Shown piece by piece: positions 1 to 9,044 of a DNA stretch of 64,000 nt (positions within the stretch are counted from its first letter, which is position 1; the number at the start of each line of letters is the position of its first letter). The position numbers were made by a program, and so were the translations under genes. Location of the stretch: contig NZ_JANHAP010000003.1 of the NCBI RefSeq assembly GCF_024734385.1, positions 124,001-188,000 of the forward strand, given 5' to 3'. The DNA comes from Dasania sp. GY-MA-18 (GTDB lineage: Bacteria > Pseudomonadota > Gammaproteobacteria > Pseudomonadales > Dasaniaceae). The notes below the pieces were generated by a model. The model saw only the letters and a program-made list of their open reading frames with translations. It was not told where the DNA came from and did not search any database.

Positions 1-372
1 TGGGAGGCGGCGATAGTCGCTGCCAGTCATCGCTTAAATAAGTCGGGTGAGCTGCTGGAAAAGGCCAGCGACGATGTGCAGGAGTGGGAGTTGCGCCATC
101 AGGCCTTCCACACGGCCATAGCCAGCGGCTGTGGCTCTGCGACCTTGTTGCAGGTGCGTCGCTCGCTGTACGAGAAGGCCTCGCGCTACCGCAACCTGTG
201 GCTAAAGCAGAATATGTCGGATCGCACAGTGTACCACGCCAACCGTCAGGAGCACGATGAGTTGGTAGAGGCCTTATTGCAGCGCGATGCCGATACGGCG
301 GTTGCCCTGATTAGCCGGCACCTGCTGCGGCCCAGCCAGCTGTTACAGCAGGCTGAGCCTTCCTTGTTTTAG
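1..372 (+). CDS. GntR-family regulator, FCD domain (C-terminal part, cut by window edge)
   Basis: The reading frame is open from base 1 to the TAG at 370-372, so only the last ~123 residues are present. They match the helical FCD ligand-binding domain of GntR-family repressors: a WELRHQAFH segment near residues 29-37 (the HRAFH-type metal/ligand motif) followed by CGS..LL...LY...RYR, as in CsiR-like regulators. The N-terminal winged helix lies outside the window. A GTG at 76 is an internal codon, not a start. The end overlaps the convergent DUF885 gene by 4 bp. Effector and targets cannot be told from this fragment. Confidence 0.85.
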   Translation, partial: WEAAIVAASHRLNKSGELLEKASDDVQEWELRHQAFHTAIASGCGSATLLQVRRSLYEKASRYRNLWLKQNMSDRTVYHANRQEHDELVEALLQRDADTAVALISRHLLRPSQLLQQAEPSLF

Positions 373-2198
373 TGGCCGGCTTTTTGCTGGGCGATATAGT
401 CGTCAACCAGTTGCTCCAACACGGTTAGCGGCACCGAGCCATTGCGCAACACTACATCGTGATACTCGCGTATATCAAAACGCTGGCCCAAGGCTAGGCG
501 GGCTTTTTCTCGCAGTTCGATAATTTTTAGCATACCTATCTTATAGGCTGTGGCCTGTGCGGGCATTACGATATGGCGCTCCACCATTTTTACGGCATCG
601 GCCAAGGCGTTGGGGGTATTGTTGGCGTAGTAGTCTATGCCTTGCTGGCGGGTCCAGCGTTTGGCGTGTATGCCGGTATCGACCACTAGGCGGCAGGCCC
701 GCCACAGCTCCATAGCCAGGCGGCCGAAGTCGGCGTAAGGGTCTTGGTACAGGCCTATCTCTTTGGGCAGCATCTCAGAATATAGGCCCCAGCCTTCGGT
801 GTAGGCGGTATAGCCCTCAAATTTGCGAAACTTGGGCAGGCTGTCCATCTCTTGCTTAATGGCTATTTGCATATGGTGGCCGGGTATACCCTCGTGGTAG
901 GCCAACGCCGCCATTTGGTAGCTGGGCATGGAGGCCATGTCGTAGAGGTTGGCGTAATAAATGCCGGGGCGCGAGCCATCGGGGGCTGGCATTTGGTAAA
1001 AAGCTTTACCGGCAGATTTCTCTCTAAAGGCCTCTACTCGTTTCACTTTAAGTTGAGCCTTGGGCTGGGTTAAAAATAATTGCTCTAAGCGCCCCTGCAT
1101 ATCGTCTATCAGTGCGGTAGCCTCGCGTAAATAGCGATCCCGGCCTTGTGGGGTTTCAGGGTAGTAGAACTGTGGGTCTTGGCGCATAAAGTCAAAAAAC
1201 GCGCGCAGTTCTCCCTTAAAGCCGACTTGTTGCATAATTTGCCGCATCTCACTATGTATGCGGGCCACTTCTTGTAAGCCTATGTTGTGTATCTGCTCTG
1301 CGTTTAATGTAGTGGTAGTGATTTTGGCCAGGGCATGGTTATAGAAGGCTTCGCCGTCTGGTAGTTTCCATACGCCAGCGCGGTTATCGGCTTGTTGTGC
1401 TAGTTGCTCTAAATAGCTAATTAATTGTTGGTAGGCGGGGCGTAGCTGATGCAGTAAGGCATGCTGCAGTTGTTGCAGCAGCTGTTTGTTTTCGCTGGGG
1501 CTGAGTTCCAGCGAGCTTAATTTGTTTTTAAAGTCTGCTAGTAAGGTGCTGTCTTTGCCTTCAGCAAAGGGTTGCCCGTTGAGTAGGTTTTTTGAGTCGC
1601 GTATTACATGAGCAAAGACAAATTTCGGTGCAATAATGCCTTTGTCGGCGCGTAGTTGTAGTTGTTCTATCAGCTGAGTGATTAAGCGCTGGCTGCCTTT
1701 TACCCTGGCGATATAGTCCAGCGCTTCTTTGTGGTTGGCGATGCTGTGTTGGTTAATTAAAAAAGCCGGTATTTCTGAGTGGGTGCCAAACATTTGGTTT
1801 ACCGGGTAGCTGTGGTGACGCCAGGGGTAATCATCAATTTGGCTTTGCAAATATAAGCGCATCAGCTCGTGGCTGAGCAAGGTCTGCGGGCTGAGTTGCG
1901 TTTGATCCAGGCTTTGCAGGCGCTGTAGGTTGGCTTGGGCGTGATGATGTTCTGCCAGGGCAAACTGCTCGGATAAATCATGCCATTTATCATAATCTTT
2001 TTTGATACCTAAATAGGTTTGCCACAGTGGGTCGCGGTCTACGGCCTCATCAAAAATTTGATCGTACAGCTGGCGGGCTCGCTGGGTTTCGCTAATGGCC
2101 TGCTGCTCGGCTGCTGGTGATGGTAGTTGTGACGGTGGGCTGCTATCGCCACAGGCGGCTAGGCATGAACTAATAATCAATAGGGGCAAGGTTTTCAT
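369..2198 (-). CDS. DUF885 family putative metallopeptidase-like lipoprotein
   Basis: A protein of about 609 residues starting at the ATG at 2198, which follows a GAAGG ribosome-binding site by about 7 bases. Upstream codons in the same frame (to 2261) lack such support. The N-terminus is a lipoprotein signal with lipobox LAAC (Cys at ~16) and then a Ser/Pro/Gln-rich linker, so it is probably anchored in the cell envelope. The rest is DUF885. The HEGIPGHHMQ segment at about residue 435 is the family's HExxxGHH-type motif, which suggests a zinc hydrolase. Substrate is unknown. It stands alone and is convergent with the GntR gene. Confidence 0.88.
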   Translation of the reverse strand: MKTLPLLIISSCLAACGDSSPPSQLPSPAAEQQAISETQRARQLYDQIFDEAVDRDPLWQTYLGIKKDYDKWHDLSEQFALAEHHHAQANLQRLQSLDQTQLSPQTLLSHELMRLYLQSQIDDYPWRHHSYPVNQMFGTHSEIPAFLINQHSIANHKEALDYIARVKGSQRLITQLIEQLQLRADKGIIAPKFVFAHVIRDSKNLLNGQPFAEGKDSTLLADFKNKLSSLELSPSENKQLLQQLQHALLHQLRPAYQQLISYLEQLAQQADNRAGVWKLPDGEAFYNHALAKITTTTLNAEQIHNIGLQEVARIHSEMRQIMQQVGFKGELRAFFDFMRQDPQFYYPETPQGRDRYLREATALIDDMQGRLEQLFLTQPKAQLKVKRVEAFREKSAGKAFYQMPAPDGSRPGIYYANLYDMASMPSYQMAALAYHEGIPGHHMQIAIKQEMDSLPKFRKFEGYTAYTEGWGLYSEMLPKEIGLYQDPYADFGRLAMELWRACRLVVDTGIHAKRWTRQQGIDYYANNTPNALADAVKMVERHIVMPAQATAYKIGMLKIIELREKARLALGQRFDIREYHDVVLRNGSVPLTVLEQLVDDYIAQQKAGH

Positions 2199-2353
2199 CA
2201 TGGGCCTTCGTATAGTCTGGTTAATAATAATGTAAGACGTTTGTTGGCTAAATGCACTCAATTGTAGTTAATCGGCAGCTAACAGCTTGAAAAGAAAGTA
2301 AAACATGTTTAACTATTGAGCAGCTGTTCAAACTTCAGCAAAGGCTATAGCGG

Positions 2354-2890
2354 ATGAAAATTCGACCCGGTGTGCATAATCGAATGGCCATATTACTGCT
2401 GGCAATATTACTGTTAGCCAAAGGGGCGATGGCCTATGCCGAGGCCTGTAGCACGCAGCAGCACAGGCAGTTCGATTTTTGGCTAGGTGACTGGGATGTT
2501 TTTGATGCCAGTGGCCAGCAGGTGGGGCGCAATCATATTTTTAGTGTATTAGACGGTTGCGCGCTTTCCGAAAACTGGACTAGCGCCAGTGGCAATGCCG
2601 GCAAGAGCTATAATTTTTACGATGCCGCTGAAAATAAGTGGCACCAAACCTGGATAGACCAGCAGGGTGGCGCTTTATATTTAGACGGTGGTTTGCAGCA
2701 AGGGAAAATGGTATTAAGTGGTACCAGGCTTGGCAAAAATGGCCAAGCTACCCTAGAGCGCATTACTTGGACACGATTAGACGATGGCCGGGTAAAACAG
2801 CACTGGCAGTCATCGCCCGATAAAGGTGCGACTTGGGCTGAAGTATTTGTAGGGTATTATCAGCCACGTAAAAAAGACAATAATAACTAG
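2354..2890 (+). CDS. Exported DUF1579-like protein of unknown function
   Basis: 178 residues with a signal peptide: a basic start, then a Leu/Ile/Ala-rich core to about residue 30. The mature part begins with a Cys and a FDFWLGDWDV segment, a signature of a family of small beta-rich proteins (DUF1579-like) whose members describe no reaction. Another ATG at 2387 would give a shorter but still functional-looking signal, so the start is uncertain. It lies 13 bp before the solute-binding protein gene and may be co-transcribed with it. The function is unknown. Confidence 0.75.
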   Translation: MKIRPGVHNRMAILLLAILLLAKGAMAYAEACSTQQHRQFDFWLGDWDVFDASGQQVGRNHIFSVLDGCALSENWTSASGNAGKSYNFYDAAENKWHQTWIDQQGGALYLDGGLQQGKMVLSGTRLGKNGQATLERITWTRLDDGRVKQHWQSSPDKGATWAEVFVGYYQPRKKDNNN

Positions 2891-2903
2891 GAGTTAAAGC
2901 GGT

Positions 2904-3647
2904 ATGGGCATTAAAGCACGATTAACAAATATTTTGAGAGCAGGCCTAGTGTGTTGCAGCACTATGGCTGCGGCTGACACTTTGGTCGTGGCTACTGACA
3001 TATGGGAAGACTTTAGCAACGCCGACGGTAGCGGCTACTACACCGATATTTTAAGCGCTATTTATGAGCCGCGCGGTATCAAGGTAGAGGTTAAATATGT
3101 GCCTTATAAACGCTCGGTGGAAATGATGACTAGCGGCAAAGCCGATGTGGTGTTAGGGGCTTATAAAAGCGAAGGTTTGGCGGGCAGCTATGCCGCCTAT
3201 CCCTTGGAGATGGATGTGGTTGATGTGGCTATTAGCCCCGAGTTGGCGGCGTCTTGGAGTGGCCTGGCGACGCTGGAGGGTAAAAAAGTAGGGGCAGTGC
3301 GGGGCAATGACTTTGATGAGTATGTGCCGGTAAAAATTCAGTATAAGGAAGTGTCTAATCTTAAGTCTTTAGTCAAAATGCTAAACCATAAGCGTATAGA
3401 CGCGATACTGGATTACGAGGCAGATATATTAAGAGAGCTAAAAGCCACCGGTGAGACCGCAAAATTTGAAATCAAAAACGGGGTGATTAAAACCCCCAGT
3501 TTTGCGGTGTTTGCCAATAACAGCCACGGCCAGGCTATGTTGAAGATATTCAACGAGGCATTTATAGAGTTGCACCAAAGTGGCCAATTAAAAGAACTGT
3601 TAATGAAAAACACCGGCAGTTTAGATGGTTACCCTGTGCTGGAATAA
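2904..3647 (+). CDS. Periplasmic solute-binding protein family 3
   Basis: 247 residues: a signal peptide to about residue 24 (ending AAAD), then the fold of extracellular solute-binding proteins family 3. Visible features are the first strand DTLVVATDIW, the VPYKRSVEMMTSGKADVVLGAY segment typical of family members that bind small polar ligands, and a hinge region near GKKVGAVRG. A GGAG sits about 12 bases before the ATG. No permease or ATPase gene is adjacent, so it may be an orphan receptor or a sensor accessory rather than part of an ABC importer. Ligand unknown. Confidence 0.82.
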   Translation: MGIKARLTNILRAGLVCCSTMAAADTLVVATDIWEDFSNADGSGYYTDILSAIYEPRGIKVEVKYVPYKRSVEMMTSGKADVVLGAYKSEGLAGSYAAYPLEMDVVDVAISPELAASWSGLATLEGKKVGAVRGNDFDEYVPVKIQYKEVSNLKSLVKMLNHKRIDAILDYEADILRELKATGETAKFEIKNGVIKTPSFAVFANNSHGQAMLKIFNEAFIELHQSGQLKELLMKNTGSLDGYPVLE

Positions 3648-3655
3648 GCGCGCGG

Positions 3656-4132
3656 TTATAAACCTAGCGCCGACAGGCCCGGGTGATCATCGGGCCTAGG
3701 GCCCAGCGGCCAGCGGAACTTGCGCTGGTCTTCGCTAATAGCGAGATCATTAATACTGGCATGTCTAGCGGCCATTAAGCCCTGCTTGTCAAATTGCCAG
3801 TTTTCATTACCGTAGGAGCGGTACCATTGCCCGGCGGCATCCTGCCATTCGTAAGCAAAGCGTACCGCAATCCTATCGTCTGTGTAGCACCACACCTCCT
3901 TGATTAAGCGGTACTGCAATTCCTGCGACCACTTACGTTGTAAAAAGGCAATAATCTGCTCGCGGCCCTGTAAAAATTCAGCGCGATTGCGCCATTGTGA
4001 GTCGGCGGTATAAGCCTGGGCTATGGCTTCGGGGTTTTGGCCGTTCCAGGCGTCTTCGGCTTTACGGGCTTTAAGCACCGCCTCTTCGTGGCTAAAGGGA
4101 GGGATAGGCGGGCGTGATTTAGAGCTAGTCAT
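3656..4132 (-). CDS. DUF1348 family protein (NTF2/SnoaL-like fold)
   Basis: 158 residues, full length for DUF1348. The hallmarks are [13 protein letters not shown] at the start, [38 protein letters not shown] and [19 protein letters not shown]. These proteins have the NTF2-like cone fold; no reaction is established for them. No signal peptide is visible, so it is probably cytosolic. AGGAA about 10 bases before the ATG supports the start. It lies 51 bp downstream of the methyltransferase fusion on the same strand and could share its transcript. Confidence 0.88.
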   Translation of the reverse strand: MTSSKSRPPIPPFSHEEAVLKARKAEDAWNGQNPEAIAQAYTADSQWRNRAEFLQGREQIIAFLQRKWSQELQYRLIKEVWCYTDDRIAVRFAYEWQDAAGQWYRSYGNENWQFDKQGLMAARHASINDLAISEDQRKFRWPLGPRPDDHPGLSALGL

Positions 4133-4183
4133 GAGGCTGTTCCTGTAGCGATGTAAAGTAGTTAGATAGATTTTTACTGTGCC

Positions 4184-5023
4184 CTAGTCAAGCATGACGG
4201 CGCTTTCTTTGGCTAGCAGCGCGTGCTTGGTAACCTCACCCCAGCGAAAGCCACCCAGGCCGCCGCTTTGTTGTAGCACCCTGTGGCAGGGGATAATAAA
4301 AGCTATGGGGTTGGCGCCTATAGCACCGCCTACCGCCCGGGCCGCTTTGGGCTTGTGGACTTGGCTGGCGATAGCGCCATAGCTGCTCACTTGGCCATAG
4401 GGGATACGGAGCAAGGCCTGCCAAACATTGATTTGAAAGTTGGTGCCACGTACCCACAAGGATAAGGGCTTATCCGTATTTTTGGGCGGGTTAAAAATTC
4501 GTGCAACCACGGCGGCGGTGTGCACCGGGTTTGCTCTAAAGTTTGCCTGCGGCCACTCCGCCTGTAGCTGTGCCAGTAGTTCCGCGGGGCTATAGTGCTG
4601 TGCAAAGCTGAGATGGCAAATGCCCTTTTCGGTAAGCCCTATAAACACCGGGCCAAACGCCGTGTTGTGGTAGCCGTAATCTATAAGCACCCCTAAGCCC
4701 TGCTGTTTGTACTCTAAGGGCGTTAGGGCGTTAAGCTGTACAAAGTGGTCGTATAACCGTGAGCTGCTGCTAAGGCCTAGCTCAGCGCTGGTGGCCATAG
4801 TGGTGGCATGAGGCTGCTTGAGCAAACTTTTGGCATGTTGCAGGGTTAGCGCCTGCAAAAAGCGCTTGGGGCTAACCCCCGCCCAGCGGCAGAACAGCCG
4901 TTGAAAATGGTAGGGGCTGAGGTGTACCTGTGCGGCTATGTCCTCTAGGCTGGGTTGTTGCTTATGGTTAGCGCGTATATAGCCTATGGCATGGGCAATT
5001 TTTTGGTAATCGGTGCTGGCCAC
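4184..5023 (-). CDS. AraC-type regulator fused to O6-methylguanine-DNA methyltransferase (Ada-like)
   Basis: 279 residues, with a GTG start at 5023. Residues ~8-105 form an AraC-type double helix-turn-helix (LEDIAAQVHLSPYHFQRLF... and the second helix pair to TPLEYK). Residues ~195-275 form the methyltransferase domain with the acceptor motif PCHRV at 245-249 (Cys246) and a GAIGANPI segment just before it. The Cys removes alkyl groups from O6-alkylguanine and is not regenerated. Unlike E. coli Ada, the N-terminal four-cysteine zinc domain that senses methylphosphotriesters is absent, so how the AraC part would be switched on is unclear. This shorter architecture occurs in many proteobacteria. 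Confidence 0.92.
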   Translation of the reverse strand: MASTDYQKIAHAIGYIRANHKQQPSLEDIAAQVHLSPYHFQRLFCRWAGVSPKRFLQALTLQHAKSLLKQPHATTMATSAELGLSSSSRLYDHFVQLNALTPLEYKQQGLGVLIDYGYHNTAFGPVFIGLTEKGICHLSFAQHYSPAELLAQLQAEWPQANFRANPVHTAAVVARIFNPPKNTDKPLSLWVRGTNFQINVWQALLRIPYGQVSSYGAIASQVHKPKAARAVGGAIGANPIAFIIPCHRVLQQSGGLGGFRWGEVTKHALLAKESAVMLD

Positions 5024-5243
5024 AATAAAACTCTACGGGTTAAAAAAGATGACCCTAGTGTGTCTCGTTTAGGGCTGGCTAGGCTAGCCGAATCTTGCGC
5101 AATGAGGTATTTATTTTGGCTGTTGCCGCTGTTCGGCATAGCAGGGCAGGCCATCAGTAATGCTAAACCAATTGGCTTTATAGCCGATAGCGCCACGCAG
5201 GCAGTGTCGTCATAATCTGCGGCGGTATTTATGAAGCTGAGAC

Positions 5244-5768
5244 TTAGGGTGAGACCCGTTTAAAAAAGCGACTATTAATAAAAAAGTATACCCAAATCAT
5301 TAAAAAGAAGGCCAGGCCTATGGCGGCATCAGAATCCATATTGTGCTGAAAGGCTTGCAGTGACCAATCGTCGTTATCGTCCACAAACAAACCCATAACA
5401 GCCAGCAACATAAAAATGCTAATAGCATAAAACCAGCCATTACCTTTTTGTGCTTGTAGTTGTGGGGGGGCTTGTTTTTCGCCACGACAATATTGCTGAT
5501 AGCTTTGCATTAATTGGTCTAGCCGCTTTAGCGCTATGGTTTGGCGTTGCTGGTTGTCTGCGTCGCTATTGGCCTTTCCCACCGCCGCCAGCCAGCCATT
5601 AATAAATTCTATCTCTTTGAGGGTATGGTCTATTTCTTTATTAACTTGCTTGTCTTTATCACGGGTCTTTTTCCAAGAGCTGATCATATCAAACAATTTA
5701 ATAAGCACCGTGAGCACGGCGCCTATAGTGCCAATAATGGCGGTAAGACTTAAGGTTTCGCTTTCCAT
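5244..5768 (-). CDS. Hypothetical membrane protein with central coiled region
   Basis: 174 residues, not recognised. It has a hydrophobic N-terminal segment (~8-28), a charged helical middle (~32-105) rich in Lys, Asp and Gln, then two membrane segments (~110-128 and ~148-165) separated by an acidic loop with VDDNDDW. The C-terminus is basic. No enzymatic motif is visible. It starts with ATG at 5768 and is monocistronic as far as can be seen, 115 bp from the symporter stop. Confidence 0.6.
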   Translation of the reverse strand: MESETLSLTAIIGTIGAVLTVLIKLFDMISSWKKTRDKDKQVNKEIDHTLKEIEFINGWLAAVGKANSDADNQQRQTIALKRLDQLMQSYQQYCRGEKQAPPQLQAQKGNGWFYAISIFMLLAVMGLFVDDNDDWSLQAFQHNMDSDAAIGLAFFLMIWVYFFINSRFFKRVSP

Positions 5769-5803
5769 AGTGGTGTACCAGCACAGCCCTGATGTATGTG
5801 GCT

Positions 5804-5845
5804 TAGCTCCGGTTAAGGAGCTACTGCAAGCATGGCATTAGCCAT
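5804..5845. other. Two hairpins between symporter and hypothetical membrane gene
   Basis: TAGCTCC (5804-5810) pairs with GGAGCTA (5817-5823), and ATGGC (5832-5836) pairs with GCCAT (5841-5845). They lie upstream of the membrane protein gene start and downstream of the symporter stop. Neither has a T-run, so intrinsic termination is not supported; their role is unknown. Confidence 0.35.
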
Positions 5846-5883
5846 AGCATAGCCTAAGTTTTGGCTAGCTTAAGCCATTATTT

Positions 5884-7641
5884 TTAATATTGAGTATTTT
5901 TTATTTTGGCGCTAGGGCTGTAACTGCTGCGAATGACCTTGGCCGTGATTAAGCCCAGCGGGATGTATACCGCTGCCCAGCTTAGGCTGAGCAAAGCCTC
6001 GCCGGTAAACCAGTTAATAGAGCCATCGGCCAATAACTCGCCGCTGCCGGTTTGATAGGGTACAACGTAAAATTTGCTCATAATAAAAGGCATTACACAG
6101 CCGTAGAGTATTAATATGGCTGGGGCTAGCAGGCTGGTTTTAACGGCTTTTAAATCCAGCTCCTGCACGGGGGTGCGGTGCAAGCGCATTCTATAAACCG
6201 CTTCGGCGCGGCTGACCTTAGTCAGTTTGGAAATGATCATCACCGTGGCCAGGCTCATAACGCCGCCAATTAAGGCTGGGTCTAAATAGCTGGGCAAAGT
6301 AATAAAGCCAAAGGTTTGCAGGCCGGCGGGCAGCACATTAAAAACAAACCCTGCTGCCATGCCCCAAAAGGCGGCGCTTTCACTGATGTTTTTGCTCCAT
6401 ACGCTCATTAATGCCACTGGCCCCCAAGAGGAGGCAAAGAGGGTGCCTATAAACATCATTAACCAAAAAATATTGGGCGGAAAATATAAGCTGGCCAGCA
6501 GTACGATAATACCTATGGCTAACATCACTATGCGGGTAAAGCGCAGGCTTAGGGCCTCGCTGGTTTCGCTGTGTTTAATAATGTCATTACTGGCGCTAAA
6601 GCCCACCAGGGATAAGAAGGTAGAGGCTGAAGACAGCGCTGCGGCCATAATACCGGCTAACAGCAAGGCCCCTAAAAACTCGGGCACCATATTTTTAGCC
6701 GCCCAAATCATCGCGCTCTCTACGGGTTCTATGCTGGGGTTGGCTAAGTTAATCAGCCCACCGGCCCCGTAAATCATTATTTGTAAAAGAATAACCGCCA
6801 GTGCGGCATACACCGAGGCGCGTATAACCACATGCTCATTTTTGGCCATTAAATGGCGGCTGGCTTGCCAGGGGCTAACGGCATATACCAGACTCCAGGC
6901 TATATCGATGATCAGCACCCATATCAAAAAGTCCATGGCGGTGGGCCAATCGGTACCGGGGCCAATCACCCCGTGCCAAGAGGCGATGCCGGGTTTACTT
7001 TGCAGTTGGCTGAGGCTTTCTACCGCCGTAGCTATGCCGCCTAAATCGTTAACAATAAAACCAATAAAAAAGACGGTGGCAAAGACAAATAATAAAAACA
7101 TCAAGGTGTCGGTAAGAATAACCCCTTGAGAGCCAGAGTACATGGTAAATAAGGTATAGCTTAGCCAGGCTATTAGCAGGCTTTGATTAAAACTCAGGGC
7201 GGTGAGGTCGGATAGTAGCAACGCCGCGCCTTGCGTAACCACTAATAAGTAGCCTCCCAGGGCCACAATAATGGTTAAACCAGACACTTGTTGTACCCGC
7301 TGGCTATTAAAGCGTTGGCCAAAAAAATCCGCCACGGTGGGCGCGCGGCTACGGCGCAGGTAGCGGCCAAACAGTAGGCCGCCATAAATATAACCAGTGC
7401 AAGCCACTGCGGGTAATAAAAGATAAGGCCCCATTTGCCCGCTATAGGTAAAGCCAGCCTCGCCTAAAAAAATAGTAGAGCTAAACACGCTGGCTACTAA
7501 AGTGCCCACAATTAATAGCGTGGGGGCGCGTCGGCCGGCCACAAAGTAATCGTCTAAATGTTTAACGCTGCGGCCAACAACGCTGCCTATGATGACGAAA
7601 ATGGCAATGCTGATAGCAATGGTAAGGGTGAATATATCCAC
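5884..7641 (-). CDS. Sodium:solute symporter family transporter
   Basis: About 585 residues from a GTG at 7641. The same frame can be extended to a TTG at 7713, but the GTG begins right before the first membrane helix (DIFTLTIAISIAIFVIIG) and has an AAGG a few bases upstream. The protein has the 12-14 hydrophobic segments of the SSS family, with the conserved loop after helix 1 (DDYFVAGRRAPT), VASVFSSTIFLGEAGF and APTVADFFGQRF. It would import a small solute with Na+. The substrate (sugar, carboxylate, amino acid) cannot be read from the sequence, and no catabolic enzyme is adjacent. Confidence 0.88.
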   Translation of the reverse strand: MDIFTLTIAISIAIFVIIGSVVGRSVKHLDDYFVAGRRAPTLLIVGTLVASVFSSTIFLGEAGFTYSGQMGPYLLLPAVACTGYIYGGLLFGRYLRRSRAPTVADFFGQRFNSQRVQQVSGLTIIVALGGYLLVVTQGAALLLSDLTALSFNQSLLIAWLSYTLFTMYSGSQGVILTDTLMFLLFVFATVFFIGFIVNDLGGIATAVESLSQLQSKPGIASWHGVIGPGTDWPTAMDFLIWVLIIDIAWSLVYAVSPWQASRHLMAKNEHVVIRASVYAALAVILLQIMIYGAGGLINLANPSIEPVESAMIWAAKNMVPEFLGALLLAGIMAAALSSASTFLSLVGFSASNDIIKHSETSEALSLRFTRIVMLAIGIIVLLASLYFPPNIFWLMMFIGTLFASSWGPVALMSVWSKNISESAAFWGMAAGFVFNVLPAGLQTFGFITLPSYLDPALIGGVMSLATVMIISKLTKVSRAEAVYRMRLHRTPVQELDLKAVKTSLLAPAILILYGCVMPFIMSKFYVVPYQTGSGELLADGSINWFTGEALLSLSWAAVYIPLGLITAKVIRSSYSPSAKIKNTQY

Positions 7642-7788
7642 AGGTAAGCCTTTTATTATAAGTGTTTGCAGTTGTTTTATTATTAGCGAGAAGTTTATAA
7701 CAAGTTGCTGCAAGAAATCTTTGAGGGTAAGGCCAATTTGTCAGCTAGTGTCATGTAAGCTGTTAGTGAATATGCCCCTCACTTTATT

Positions 7789-9012
7789 TTAGGCAGCAGG
7801 CAGGCAAAGCTCGGAGGTGTAGAGGCCGTTTTCTTGATGGCTAGTAAATGCACCGTTGTGCGCAATAGCTATCTCTTTAACAATTTCTAGGCCAAAGCCC
7901 GTGGAGCTATAGAGCATATTGTCGGTATGGCCATGGGCAACTTTTTTCTCGCAGATAGTATTGCTGATAGTGATGAGTAGCTGTTTCTGCTGCTGGCTGG
8001 AACTAATAGTTATGGTGCTTAGCTCAGGCGAAAATTTAATGGCGTTGATTAATAGGTTGCTTAATGCCTGCTCTATACGCTGGTGATCACAATAAACCTG
8101 GTGGCTGGGATTGATGTCGGTACGTATATCAACTCTGGCATCGTTAATTAAAAGGGCTAAATTAGTGTTAGTGTCGTTAATGAGTTGATCTAAGGCATGA
8201 TTGTTCTGGTTAAGTTGTATTTTGCCTGTAGCTAAGGCGGCGCTGTCTAGCAGTGTGTTAACAAATTCTAAGGCTTGCTTAGCCGTTTTATCAATACTGC
8301 TTAACGCTAGTTGTATACGTGTAAGGGGAACGTTGGGCTTGGTAGCCATTTTGGTAAAACTAATAATGGCGCCCAAGGGGCTGCGCAAATCGTGAGAAAC
8401 ATAGCCTACAAAACGGTGCAGCTGTTGATTTAGGGCGAGTAGTTTCTCTTCTTTTTGGCGCAGTGAAATAAACGTGCCTATAGAGTTGGCCATAAGCTCA
8501 ATCAGATCGTGCTCGTGTATAGAAAAACCATGCTTACGGCAGTTAGTAGAGGTGAAGTTAAGTGTGCCAAAAATTTGATTATTGACATAAATTGGAGCCG
8601 ACAAATAAGCCTCTAATTTAAGGTTTTGATAAACCGGGTGGCTGTTCATATACTCTAACTGGCCTACGTTAGGAAAGCCAACAATAGACTGGCTTTTGAT
8701 AACTTCATAGCAGTAGGTTTCTTGCAGAGCAAAGACCTGGTCTTTTTTAAGCACCTCTAAGGGGCTAATAACATCGCACACTGTGTAGTCATCATTTTCT
8801 ATACGGCTAACAATGCCGGTTTCTAAACCAAATATATCGATGCCGGATAATATGTACTGGTGTATGAGTTCATCAAAGCTAGCAAATTGAGTGGCGGTTA
8901 ATTGATGTATACGTTTTAAATTCGCCAGCATAGCTTTTAGTTGTTGCTGCTCGCTAACCGAGGAGTCCATTTTTATAAAGGCATCGTTATTTACAAACTC
9001 AGGGTATGGCAT
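7789..9012 (-). CDS. Soluble GAF-domain sensor histidine kinase
   Basis: 407 residues without membrane segments. A GAF domain spans about 40-185, then a short linker helix, then the DHp helix with the phospho-acceptor motif FVGYVSHDLRSP (His207) and the ATPase domain with N-box NLLINAIKFSP (Asn323) and G2 box STGFGLEIVKE (~370-380). The usual G1 box DxGxG is not recognisable: the corresponding strand reads LLITISNTI, so ATP binding may differ from the norm. No response regulator is nearby, making it an orphan kinase. A PH-domain gene lies 32 bp upstream on the same strand. Confidence 0.88.
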   Translation of the reverse strand: MPYPEFVNNDAFIKMDSSVSEQQQLKAMLANLKRIHQLTATQFASFDELIHQYILSGIDIFGLETGIVSRIENDDYTVCDVISPLEVLKKDQVFALQETYCYEVIKSQSIVGFPNVGQLEYMNSHPVYQNLKLEAYLSAPIYVNNQIFGTLNFTSTNCRKHGFSIHEHDLIELMANSIGTFISLRQKEEKLLALNQQLHRFVGYVSHDLRSPLGAIISFTKMATKPNVPLTRIQLALSSIDKTAKQALEFVNTLLDSAALATGKIQLNQNNHALDQLINDTNTNLALLINDARVDIRTDINPSHQVYCDHQRIEQALSNLLINAIKFSPELSTITISSSQQQKQLLITISNTICEKKVAHGHTDNMLYSSTGFGLEIVKEIAIAHNGAFTSHQENGLYTSELCLPAA

Positions 9013-9044
9013 GCTCTAGTCCTGATAGCGGTTATTATGTGTTA

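Noticed and set aside
5102-5215. 37-codon frame with a signal-peptide-like start (MRYLFWLLPLFG...)
   Set aside because: No ribosome-binding site, ends right after the hydrophobic part, and no family is recognisable; it may be a chance frame in a 220-bp gap.
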